Shown piece after piece: positions 27,348 through 35,945 of a DNA stretch of 58,014 nt. Where the stretch lies: NCBI GenBank assembly GCA_049965795.1, contig JBMFVW010000007.1, positions 1 to 58,014 of the forward strand. Reading direction: 5' to 3'. Position 1 is the stretch's first letter. Every line of letters begins with the position of its first letter. A model generated the notes under the pieces. That model ran no database searches and was not told the DNA's origin. It was given only the letters and a program-made list of their open reading frames with translations. Made by a program: the position numbers and the translations under genes. This stretch comes from Acidulodesulfobacterium_A sp049965795. GTDB taxonomy: Bacteria; SZUA-79; Acidulodesulfobacterales; Acidulodesulfobacteraceae.

Positions 27348-29471
27348 TTAATAATATAATTTCGTTCTATCGTTATAGTAAAATTTGCTTCTGCCTTTAA
27401 TTTTATTGTAATATATCGCGTTTCCGCTTTTAATGGAATTTAAAAAATCTTCGGTTTCGTTTAAGTTATAAGCATTATTCATTTTAGCCGAAATTTCTGC
27501 AAACACGTCAGTTAAATTATATCTGTAAATTCCAAAATTAAATTCGTTATTTACGTTTATGATTTTACCTTCGAAATTTTCATAATATGTATTTTTTTCC
27601 TCCAAAAAGTCTTTGACGGGTATAACCACATCGGCCATAGCCGACAAAAGGCTTGTTTTAGAAGAATAAACGGCTAAAAATTCTAAATTGGAACTGCAGC
27701 GTATTATTTCTTTTCCGTAATCGTCGTCCTGCAAATCTCCGATATATATAAGATTTTTAATTCTGCCTGTATTGAGACCGGTAATTATTTCTTTAAAACT
27801 ATATTCATCGCCGGAAGGATAAACGCCCGCATGCAGCAATCCTCTATAATTCGACGGTTTCAAGAGCGGAAATAGATACACCGACTTTTCCTCCTTACGC
27901 AAAAATTGAATAACTTCTTGCAATATCGCTAATTCATCGTTCATATCTATAGAAGACATGACGGAATCGCCTATTATAAAAGAAATGCAACCTGCATCCG
28001 CAATTACTTCTATAATTGATCTGCATACATCGTCTAAATCGGTTTGTTCTTTATGCAGACTTTTCAGCATTTTATTCAAATATGTTTTAAAAAATGATGC
28101 ATCGATATCTTTTTTTGAACAAGCTATATCTTCAAATCTTGAAAACGATCTAATCTTCTCCGCTTTTCCCGTTTTTGGATTTACTATAAAAAGCCTTCCT
28201 CCGTGTTCTCTGCGCGTTTTTAAAATGTCGTATGCCGCAAACGGTATCTCGTCTTCTATACTTCCGAGATACAACATAACTTCAGAATTTTTAATATCGT
28301 TTATATCGAAATACTCTTCGGAAGGAAATAATTTTTTAAAATTTGATAAATTTTTCCTGTAAAGTTCTGAAACGGCAATATCAAAATGTGTGAGTTTCAA
28401 AGTATTCTTAACAAATTCTAAAGAGGCCTTGCCGCTGTTAATTGAAATATCTGGAGAAATTAAAACCGCCGTATTGCCTTCAGCATGATTTTCCTGAATA
28501 CCTTTCATTCTTAAACAAAATTCTTCTACGGCTTTTTCTAAAGTAACTTCTTCTGCAACCGACTTTTTTTTAATATAAGGATTAGCGATATAATAACTTT
28601 CGCAGTCGCGGTTAATTGCGGGATAGAAAAAACCCGACTTGCAGAGATATCCTCCGAAAGGAGCGGCAGTCCTAACCAAAGATTCATCGTGTCCGTATCT
28701 GTAATATTCTATTCTGCAGGCGGCGGAACATTTATCGCAAATTGACGAAAACGGCGTTTCCTGCCAGTATCTCTCTTTAAATTTTGAAGGTTTTGAAACT
28801 AAGGCGCCTACCGGACATACTTCAATACAGTTGCCGCAATAATAGCAGTCTAAACGATCCGGTTCTACGGAAATTTCTTGAAACGAACATCCTTCGGCAG
28901 GCTGAGAGCCAAGCTGAGTTTTGGTGTCGGTTTTAAGTCCTATATAGCCGTTATTGCCTTTATCTTTCATCTGAAGAAAAGGATTTCCGTACATATCACC
29001 GCAAACCCTTATGCACCTTGAACACAAAACGCATCTTGTAGCAGTATATTCTATTAAGTCGCTTTTAAAAATTTTAGTCTTATCCGGATAAATTTTTTTG
29101 TCCTTTTGAATAGTTACGCCAAATTCAAACGTTAAATCCTGCAAAAGGCAGTCTCCTGATTTGTCGCATACCGGACAGTCAAGCGGATGATCCAATAAAA
29201 GCTGCGAAATAACCTCTTTTCTTATTTCCCATAATTTTTCGGTTTCGGTATATATTTCATAACCTTCTTTTATTTTTGCCACACAAGACGCAACAATTTT
29301 ATTAACGTTTCTGATCTCTACGACACACACTCTGCAGGAACCTATAGGTTTTATTCTTTTTAGATAACATAAAACCGGTATCTTAATTCCTGCCTGAGAG
29401 GCGGCTTCCAATATGGTTAACCCGGACTGCGTTATAATTTTTTTTCCGTTTATAGTTATTTCTATATCCAT
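27348..29471 (-). CDS. nuoG: NADH-quinone oxidoreductase subunit G
   Basis: 707 residues. The N-terminal [2Fe-2S] domain has SCRVCVVEI. The N5 cluster motif is HPLDCPVCDKSGDC with its His. A ferredoxin-like pair follows (CVLCSRCIRVCG, CYYCGNCIEVCP), and then the molybdopterin-family four-Cys site CDKCSAACRIEYYRYG, which may hold the extra N7 cluster. The rest (about 300-650) is a weakly conserved molybdopterin-oxidoreductase-like fold without cofactor. Residues about 90-230 carry electrons onward to NuoI. Its input partner here is the fused protein encoded 9 bases upstream instead of NuoE/NuoF. Confidence 0.95.
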   Translation of the reverse strand: MDIEITINGKKIITQSGLTILEAASQAGIKIPVLCYLKRIKPIGSCRVCVVEIRNVNKIVASCVAKIKEGYEIYTETEKLWEIRKEVISQLLLDHPLDCPVCDKSGDCLLQDLTFEFGVTIQKDKKIYPDKTKIFKSDLIEYTATRCVLCSRCIRVCGDMYGNPFLQMKDKGNNGYIGLKTDTKTQLGSQPAEGCSFQEISVEPDRLDCYYCGNCIEVCPVGALVSKPSKFKERYWQETPFSSICDKCSAACRIEYYRYGHDESLVRTAAPFGGYLCKSGFFYPAINRDCESYYIANPYIKKKSVAEEVTLEKAVEEFCLRMKGIQENHAEGNTAVLISPDISINSGKASLEFVKNTLKLTHFDIAVSELYRKNLSNFKKLFPSEEYFDINDIKNSEVMLYLGSIEDEIPFAAYDILKTRREHGGRLFIVNPKTGKAEKIRSFSRFEDIACSKKDIDASFFKTYLNKMLKSLHKEQTDLDDVCRSIIEVIADAGCISFIIGDSVMSSIDMNDELAILQEVIQFLRKEEKSVYLFPLLKPSNYRGLLHAGVYPSGDEYSFKEIITGLNTGRIKNLIYIGDLQDDDYGKEIIRCSSNLEFLAVYSSKTSLLSAMADVVIPVKDFLEEKNTYYENFEGKIINVNNEFNFGIYRYNLTDVFAEISAKMNNAYNLNETEDFLNSIKSGNAIYYNKIKGRSKFYYNDRTKLYY

Positions 29472-29480
29472 AATTATGTC

Positions 29481-31388
29481 CTAATCCTCAAACTTGACAA
29501 GCATAAGATAGTAACATCTCATACATCTTGTAGCTTCGTAAGCCGCGTCGTCGTTAGTAAAACCTTTATCGGCTTCTTCAAAGCTTTTTATGCGTTCTTT
29601 AACAGGCTTAATTATCTGTTTGGGCGCAAAATTTCCGGGCGGCATATCGGTATCTTTAATTACTTCGTCTTTATCGTAAACGCCTATGATTTCAAACAGA
29701 TTTTCAAACATGCAGTCGTCCGTCGGAGTAAAAGTGCCGGTTCTTATATATTGATCTATTCTTCTAGCAGCATTTTTCCCGTCCCTGTTTGAATCGACTA
29801 TACTAATAGGTCCGGTTAAAGCATCGCCTCCTGCGAAAACGCCCGGCATATCCGTCATAAAAGTAAATTTGTCGGCGGATATAGTCTTTCCTTTAATGAT
29901 TTTTATTTCCGGTACGTCTTTAAGACACTCAAAATCAGGTACCTGTCCTATAGCCATAATAAAATCATCTGTTTCTATATTGAAATCCGAACCGGGTATT
30001 TCTGTAGGACTTCTCCTTCCGCTTGCGTCCTTTTCTCCAAGCTTCATTTTTCTGCATCTTACGCCTGTAACTCTGCCGTTTTCATAAAGGATAGCAACCG
30101 GATTCGTCAAAAATTCGAACTTAACTCCTTCTTCTATTGCTGTTTCAAGTTCGTCGTATGCCGCGGGCATCTCTTCTTTGCTTCGCCTGTAAACAACGGT
30201 AACATCATTATATCCTATCCTTACAGCCGTTCTGCAGCAGTCTATCGCGACGTTTCCTCCGCCTTCTATAATTACTTTTTTGCCTATATCGATTTTTTGT
30301 CCGAGATTTACTTTTCTTAAAAATTCGACTCCGTCAAAAAAACCTTTTAAGTTATCGTTTTCGCCCGGCAAATTAATATTCTGCCCTAAATGAGCTCCTA
30401 TTCCAAGAAATACGGCTTTAAATCCCTGCTCGAAAAGATCTTTTACGGTAAAATCTTTCCCGAGCCTGCTGTTTAATTTATATTCAATACCGGTAGAAAG
30501 TATATAGCCGATTTCGGCATCTAAAAAATGCTTGGGCAGTCTAAACTTTGGAATTCCTACGTTCATCATACCGCCCAAAACGGGAAGGGCTTCGAATATA
30601 ATAGGCTTATAGCCCATTAATCTTAAATAATATGCACAGCTTAAACCGGCGGGACCGGAACCTACTATAGCAACTTTTATATTATTATCCTTTATTTTAA
30701 ATTCAGGCTTATGGGCAGAATAAAATACTTCGTCTGCCGCAAATCTTCTTAGCAGACATATCTGAATCGATTCATCTATATTTGCTCTGCGGCAGTTATC
30801 CTGACAAGGATGAAAACATGTTCTGCCGAGAATTCCGGCAAGCGGGGTATTTCTTCTTGCAGACTGCAAAGCGTCTTCGTATCTGCCGTCTCTGACTCTT
30901 TCTATCCAGTTGGGTATATCTAACTTTGAAGGGCATCCGTTAATGCATGGCGCAGTAACGTGAGCAATGTAATCCCCTCTTTTTATTATTTCTTTATTTT
31001 TTATTGCTTTTTCAAAATCTTCCCTGTAATTATCGATAAGTTCTACTACCGAAGAAGGACCTATAGTTCCAACGGTACACTTAGACGAAGACATAATCCA
31101 GTCGCACAGATTTCTTAATCTGTCTAAATCTTCCGCTATGGCTTTTCCGTTGCAAATATTTTCTAAAATTTCCGATGCTACGTCGGTTCCATGCGTGCAA
31201 GGAGTGCACACTCCGCAGGATATCTTCTGCAGTTCCTGCATGTAGCATCTTGCCAGGTCAACCTTATTATCGTTTTCGTCCAATAAGGCAACACCGGTCC
31301 AGTTTAATACCGACGATATTTTTTTATGTCCTGAACGCTCAAAAAAATTCAGGTCTAATCTGTCGCTTATTTTATCGATTATTTTCAT
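29481..31388 (-). CDS. NuoF N3-cluster domain fused to GltD-type FAD/NAD(P)H oxidoreductase
   Basis: 635 residues in the nuoE-nuoF position. Residues about 30-125 match only the C-terminal end of NuoF: C58-x2-C61-x2-C64 and C104 would hold cluster N3. The NuoF FMN/NADH Rossmann domain and SLBB domain are absent. Residues about 140-225 are the Fe-S docking domain of GltD/PreT/NfnB proteins (C148, C152, C191, C195, C199). The FAD site is VGSGPAGLSCAYY (242-254). The second nucleotide site is EGGGNVAIDCCR (375-386), with Y-R-R-S at 400-403, the arginines that favour NADPH in GltD. A CxxC (C622, C625) is near the end. Inference: an alternative dehydrogenase module feeding electrons through N3 to NuoG. 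Confidence 0.85.
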   Translation of the reverse strand: MKIIDKISDRLDLNFFERSGHKKISSVLNWTGVALLDENDNKVDLARCYMQELQKISCGVCTPCTHGTDVASEILENICNGKAIAEDLDRLRNLCDWIMSSSKCTVGTIGPSSVVELIDNYREDFEKAIKNKEIIKRGDYIAHVTAPCINGCPSKLDIPNWIERVRDGRYEDALQSARRNTPLAGILGRTCFHPCQDNCRRANIDESIQICLLRRFAADEVFYSAHKPEFKIKDNNIKVAIVGSGPAGLSCAYYLRLMGYKPIIFEALPVLGGMMNVGIPKFRLPKHFLDAEIGYILSTGIEYKLNSRLGKDFTVKDLFEQGFKAVFLGIGAHLGQNINLPGENDNLKGFFDGVEFLRKVNLGQKIDIGKKVIIEGGGNVAIDCCRTAVRIGYNDVTVVYRRSKEEMPAAYDELETAIEEGVKFEFLTNPVAILYENGRVTGVRCRKMKLGEKDASGRRSPTEIPGSDFNIETDDFIMAIGQVPDFECLKDVPEIKIIKGKTISADKFTFMTDMPGVFAGGDALTGPISIVDSNRDGKNAARRIDQYIRTGTFTPTDDCMFENLFEIIGVYDKDEVIKDTDMPPGNFAPKQIIKPVKERIKSFEEADKGFTNDDAAYEATRCMRCYYLMLVKFED

Positions 31389-31404
31389 AATTAATTTATT
31401 TTAT

Positions 31405-32604
31405 TTATCTGTCTACTTCGCCGAGCAGTATATCGACACTTCCCATTATTGCAATTAAATCCGCTATCATATGCCCTTTTGTCATTTCGTTAAGAGCGCT
31501 TATATTGCAAAACGACGGCGGTCTGACTCTCATCCTATAAGGAAAAGCAGAACCGTCTGAAACTAAATAGAAACCTAATTCTCCTCTAGGGTTTTCTATG
31601 GAAACGTACGATTCTCCCTTTGGAGGTTTAATTCCTTCCATCCCGAATTTAAAATTAAAAATCATACCCTCCATAGTAGTTAAAGCTCTTTTCTTGGTCG
31701 GCTTAACGTATGCAGGATATTCGTCATGGCTTAAATATTCGCCTTCAGGAATATTTTCTATCGCCTGCGATATTATCTTTAAGCTCTGACGCATCTCTTC
31801 TATTCTTATAACGTATCTGTCGTACGTATCGCCGTTGTCGCCTATCGGCACTTCAAAGTCGAAATCTTCATAACAGGAATAAGGGTTTACTTTGCGTACG
31901 TCGTATTTAACTCCGCTGCCTCTTAAAGAAGGTCCGGTCAGAGCAAAATTTATAGCGCTTTCGGCTGAAATTATGCCTAAATTTTTTGTTCTTTCCAGCC
32001 AGATTTTATTTTTTGTAAGAAGCGCTTCGTATTCATTAATCTTTTCGGGGAAAATCTTTATAAAACTCCTCGTTTTATCGATAAAATCGTTATGAATATC
32101 CATAGCAAGACCTCCTACGCGGAAAAAAGAAGGAGTCATCCTTTGACCCGTAACGGTTTCTATTATATCTAATATCAATTCTCTTTCGCGGAAACAGTAT
32201 AAAAACTCGGTTAATGCGCCTAAATCAACGGCATGCGTAGCAAGCCAGACGAGATGCGAACTTATTCTGGTGAATTCGGCTAAAATTACGCGGACATATT
32301 CGGCTCTCTTTGGAGCTTTTACTCCGCAAAGCTTTTCTACCGCCAATATATAGCCGAGGTTGTTTGATGCGCCCGATACGTAATCCATTCTGTCGGTAAT
32401 TGTTTCAGCCTGATGATAAGTTTTGTATTCCGCGTATTTTTCCATACTTGTATGCAGATAGCCGATTATAGGTTCTGCATGAACTATAGTTTCGCCGTCT
32501 AATTGCACTAAAACCCTAAGGACTCCATGTGTAGCCGGATGGGAAGGTCCTATGTTCAATACGAACTTATCATTTTCTATAAGATAATCTTTCTGAGCAA
32601 TCAT
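31405..32604 (-). CDS. nuoD: NADH-quinone oxidoreductase subunit D
   Basis: 399 residues, the 49-kDa subunit homologous to NiFe-hydrogenase large subunits, forming the quinone site with NuoB. NIGPSHPATHGVLR carries the quinone-binding His. ETITDRMDYVSG and GVKAPKRAEYVRVILAEFTR are typical. The hydrogenase metal-binding cysteines are absent, as expected. nuoC and nuoD are separate genes here, unlike the fusion in E. coli. Confidence 0.97.
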   Translation of the reverse strand: MIAQKDYLIENDKFVLNIGPSHPATHGVLRVLVQLDGETIVHAEPIIGYLHTSMEKYAEYKTYHQAETITDRMDYVSGASNNLGYILAVEKLCGVKAPKRAEYVRVILAEFTRISSHLVWLATHAVDLGALTEFLYCFRERELILDIIETVTGQRMTPSFFRVGGLAMDIHNDFIDKTRSFIKIFPEKINEYEALLTKNKIWLERTKNLGIISAESAINFALTGPSLRGSGVKYDVRKVNPYSCYEDFDFEVPIGDNGDTYDRYVIRIEEMRQSLKIISQAIENIPEGEYLSHDEYPAYVKPTKKRALTTMEGMIFNFKFGMEGIKPPKGESYVSIENPRGELGFYLVSDGSAFPYRMRVRPPSFCNISALNEMTKGHMIADLIAIMGSVDILLGEVDR

Positions 32605-32624
32605 AGTTTAATTTTTTATGGTAA

Positions 32625-33143
32625 TTATTTAATTTGGTCCAAATCTACGTAACCTGGTGCATCCATTTTAATTTCGTGAGGCTCAGGTCTCTGCCTTAAA
32701 GGATAATCTTTTAGAAGCGGATGACCTACCCAGTCGTCAGGGTTTAAAATTCTTTTTAAATCAGGATGATCTTTAAATTTTAAGCCGAACATATCATAAA
32801 CTTCTCTTTCAAACCAGTCTGCGGAATTATAAACGGACGTCAAACTCGGATACTCGGTTTCATCTATTTTACTCCATATTTTTACAAAAACTCTGAAATT
32901 ATTTTTTATAGAATAAAAATTGTATATTACCTCTATTCTTTCGGCTCTTTTTGGATAATCCACCGCAAATAAATCCGAAAGCATATCGAACTCTAATCTT
33001 GCGTCGTTTTTTAAAAATAAAGCAAATTTCAGCAAATCTTCTTTTTTAATTCTTATATGAACGTCGCCGTTAATTATGTCTGAAGCTATAATAGATTGCG
33101 GCATAGACTCTTTAATAACAGTTAATGCAAACATTATATCCAT
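32625..33143 (-). CDS. nuoC: NADH-quinone oxidoreductase subunit C
   Basis: 172 residues, the 30-kDa subunit that supports NuoD and NuoB. The C-terminal YNSADWFEREVYDMFGLKF and DWVGHPLLKDYPLR signatures are complete. It lies 20 bases before nuoD and 53 after nuoB. Confidence 0.97.
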   Translation of the reverse strand: MDIMFALTVIKESMPQSIIASDIINGDVHIRIKKEDLLKFALFLKNDARLEFDMLSDLFAVDYPKRAERIEVIYNFYSIKNNFRVFVKIWSKIDETEYPSLTSVYNSADWFEREVYDMFGLKFKDHPDLKRILNPDDWVGHPLLKDYPLRQRPEPHEIKMDAPGYVDLDQIK

Positions 33144-33196
33144 ATCGCCATAGTTAATTAATATGTTTTCTTTATATTTAAGTATTACACTTTATG

Positions 33197-33691
33197 CTAT
33201 CTGAAAAGTTTAGGGGGCTCTTGTTGCTTCAAAGTGCCTTTTTCTATTTTTTCTTGAAGTTTTACTATGCCGTAAATAAGAGCTTCCGGTCGCGGAGGGC
33301 ATCCCGGTATATACACATCGACCGGAATAATAGTATCGACCCCCTGCACAATACTGTAAACATTAAAAAGCCCCCCGGAGCATGCGCAGTCTCCCATAGC
33401 GATAACCCATTTAGGATTAGGCATCTGGTCGTAAACTCTTTTAACCATCGGCGCCATTTTATATGAAACCCTGCCCGATACTATTATAAGGTCGGACTGG
33501 CGCGGACTGGACCTGAATATAAGACCGAGTCTGTCGAAGTCGTATCTTGAAGATGCCACCGTCATCATCTCGATAGCACAGCATGCTAGACCGAAAGTTG
33601 CCGGCCATATAGACCACTTTCTGCCCCACGAAACAATTTTATCCAACGAAGCGGTAATTATATTATCGCCTAGATGCTCTTCTATTCCCAT
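33197..33691 (-). CDS. nuoB: NADH-quinone oxidoreductase subunit B
   Basis: 164 residues holding cluster N2, the last iron-sulfur centre before quinone. The ligands are the tandem Cys of TFGLACCAIEMM, the Cys of MGDCACSGG and that of PGCPPRPE. The start overlaps the end of nuoA by 10 bases. Confidence 0.97.
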   Translation of the reverse strand: MGIEEHLGDNIITASLDKIVSWGRKWSIWPATFGLACCAIEMMTVASSRYDFDRLGLIFRSSPRQSDLIIVSGRVSYKMAPMVKRVYDQMPNPKWVIAMGDCACSGGLFNVYSIVQGVDTIIPVDVYIPGCPPRPEALIYGIVKLQEKIEKGTLKQQEPPKLFR

Positions 33692-34062
33692 TTAAGTGCT
33701 CCCTTTAGCCATACGTAAAGCAGACCTATTACTAATATTACAATAAATAAAAACATTTCGACGAATCCGAGTACTCCAAGATGCGAAAATATAACCGCCC
33801 AAGGAAACAGAAAAAGAGCTTCGATATCGAAAAGAAGAAAAAATATAGCTATTAGATAAAACTTTACGTCAAATTTAACGTGAGGTTCGCCGGTAGGCTC
33901 GACGCCGCATTCATATGCTTTTAATTTACCGGACTCATATGTCTTTTTTCCGATAAAATTAGATATTAAAATGGTAAAGACCGCAAATATAATCGCTATA
34001 ACAAGCATTATAAATATGGGCAGAAAAGAAATTAAACCGTTATTGTTTATACTATTATTCAT
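33682..34062 (-). CDS. nuoA: NADH-quinone oxidoreductase subunit A, first gene of the operon
   Basis: 126 residues with three helices and the conserved KLKAYECGVEPTGEP loop that lines the quinone chamber (its Cys moves between active and resting states in other species). It is the promoter-proximal gene; see the promoter at 34115-34143. Confidence 0.96.
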   Translation of the reverse strand: MNNSINNNGLISFLPIFIMLVIAIIFAVFTILISNFIGKKTYESGKLKAYECGVEPTGEPHVKFDVKFYLIAIFFLLFDIEALFLFPWAVIFSHLGVLGFVEMFLFIVILVIGLLYVWLKGALKWE

Positions 34063-34114
34063 TTAATTAATAGTTAAGGTCATATAGTTTAATGATATTA
34101 ATCTAAACTTTTTG

Positions 34115-34143
34115 ATTATATCATACGATATACTCAAAATCAA
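34115..34143 (-). promoter_or_regulatory. Sigma-70 type promoter of the nuo operon
   Basis: On the minus strand TTGATT (34143-34138), a 17-base spacer and a perfect TATAAT (34120-34115) lie 52 bases before the nuoA ATG. Predicted transcription start is near 34108, leaving a short leader. Confidence 0.6.
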
Positions 34144-34217
34144 GCTATAAAATTCTAATTTATAAAAAAATTTAAATAAATATAAATATATGCATATGCA
34201 TATATTTATATTTATAA

Positions 34218-35783
34218 TTATAATTTATGCTGATCTAAATAATAGAGTAAAGTCCTGACGCCGACGCCTGTACCGCCTTTTGGGTTATAATTAAAACCCG
34301 TTTTGGTAAAAGCAGGTCCGGCTATATCTATATGGCACCATTTAGCTTTATCCGGAACAAATTCTTCCAGAAACATTCCTGCCGTAATCGCTCCGCCGTA
34401 TCTGTTGCCTACGTTTTTTAAATCGGCAATCGGGCTTGAAAGTTTTTCCTTCATATTATCGTCAAAAGGAAGTTCCCACATTCTCTCTCCCGTAATTTGA
34501 CTTACCGATAATATATTAGATATAAGGTCTTTATTGTTTCCCATAACTCCTGAAGTATATTCACCGAGAGCAATTACGCATGCCCCTGTTAACGTAGCAA
34601 GATCTATAATTTCGTCGACTCCTAAATTAGACGCAAAAGTTAAAGCATCTGCCAAAGTCAGCCTGCCCTCCGCATCGGTATTTTCTATCTCTATAGTCTT
34701 GCCGTTTAAGGCTTTAACTATGTCGTCCGGTCTTTGGGCTCCGCCGTCAGGCATGTTTTCGCAAGCTGCAATAATACCGTGAACTTCTAAGTCTATATCG
34801 AAATCTTTAATATATTTCATAACACCTAAAACTGTGCATGCACCGGATTTATCACTTTTCATGGTAGTCATAAAATCAGCCGGTTTCAAAGAAAGTCCGC
34901 CGCTGTCGAAAGTAATACCTTTGCCTATTAATGCAATCTTTTTAGAATTCGTATTCTTCGTCTTGTTTTTTGGTTTGTAAGTTAAATGAATAAATCTTGG
35001 TGGATTTTTAGACCCCTGAGACACGCCGTAAAAAGCATTCATTCCTTTTTTTATTATCTCTTTTTCGTTAAAAATTTCGCATTCTATACCGCTTTCTTTA
35101 GATATTTCGGCTGCCAGTTTAGCCAAATATTCAGGAGTTACGACATTACCGGGTTCATTAACTATATCACGTGCAAAATTAGTTGCAAAAGCAGCTTTAT
35201 TGCCAAAATCAAAACCCTCTTCGGCTATTTTTACATTGTCTTTAGAAACTTTTAAGCCGGAAAAAAAGATATTTATGATTTCCGGATATTTTTTGTCGTT
35301 GTCTCTCTTCGTCTTTCCTTTGTCGTCTAAATCGCTCGACATATATTTTTTGAATTCATATAATCCTAATTGAGCCCCCTCCGATATAGCAGATGCCGAA
35401 TAAAACAATCCTTTTTTTATATAATACTCGCTGCTTAATTCCGGAATAACTATTGTTACTTCATTAAATTTATTAGTTCTGGCAGTTTTAGCCGCTGCCG
35501 ATATAAAACTTCTTAAAGAATCGTAATTAAACTTATCTTTTTTATCCAACCCGTAAACTAATGAACAGACAGGAGATTCTATAATAGTACTCTTTCCTTT
35601 TTTTGCCTTAAAATCCAAACGTTTCAGTCTTTTATAAATAAATTCGAATTGCTTAAAATTTCCCGATTTTAAAAAACTATTTTCTTCTCCTTGAAAAACC
35701 CCAAAAACAAAAATATGATTAAATTCATTCGCTTTATTTTCAGATATTTTTTTTTCTATAGAATCAATTAATTCAAATTTCAA
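34218..35783 (-). CDS. pepA: Leucyl aminopeptidase (M17 family)
   Basis: 521 residues. Cytosolic two-metal aminopeptidase removing N-terminal residues. The catalytic C-terminal domain has IGKGITFDSGGLSLKP (metal Lys/Asp), MKSDKSGA and the signature NTDAEGRLTLADAL. The N-terminal 170 residues are the variable domain. The start codon is TTG (35783-35781), with AGGAGG 9 bases upstream; no ATG nearby fits. In some bacteria PepA also binds DNA, which cannot be judged here. It lies between acs and nuoA with own spacing on both sides. Confidence 0.95.
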   Translation of the reverse strand: MKFELIDSIEKKISENKANEFNHIFVFGVFQGEENSFLKSGNFKQFEFIYKRLKRLDFKAKKGKSTIIESPVCSLVYGLDKKDKFNYDSLRSFISAAAKTARTNKFNEVTIVIPELSSEYYIKKGLFYSASAISEGAQLGLYEFKKYMSSDLDDKGKTKRDNDKKYPEIINIFFSGLKVSKDNVKIAEEGFDFGNKAAFATNFARDIVNEPGNVVTPEYLAKLAAEISKESGIECEIFNEKEIIKKGMNAFYGVSQGSKNPPRFIHLTYKPKNKTKNTNSKKIALIGKGITFDSGGLSLKPADFMTTMKSDKSGACTVLGVMKYIKDFDIDLEVHGIIAACENMPDGGAQRPDDIVKALNGKTIEIENTDAEGRLTLADALTFASNLGVDEIIDLATLTGACVIALGEYTSGVMGNNKDLISNILSVSQITGERMWELPFDDNMKEKLSSPIADLKNVGNRYGGAITAGMFLEEFVPDKAKWCHIDIAGPAFTKTGFNYNPKGGTGVGVRTLLYYLDQHKL

Positions 35784-35890
35784 TTTTTTTATCCTCCTTT
35801 TATTTGATATTAATTACCTTAAATTAATTCTAACCGCAGTACAAGTTGAACACTTGCTGATATTTTTTTTTAAAAAATGCAATTGAAATT

Positions 35891-35912
35891 GTGACGAAAA
35901 CAGAATTTAATT
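35891..35912. repeat. Decayed half copy of palindrome family A
   Basis: GTGACGAAAACAGAATTTAA-like sequence in the acs-pepA gap resembles the left arm and flank of the family A units (ATTGTGA plus GGGGACAGAATT), but the right arm is lost. Confidence 0.4.
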
Positions 35913-35945
35913 ATATAGCTTATCTTAGTCGTCTTACATCTTTGC

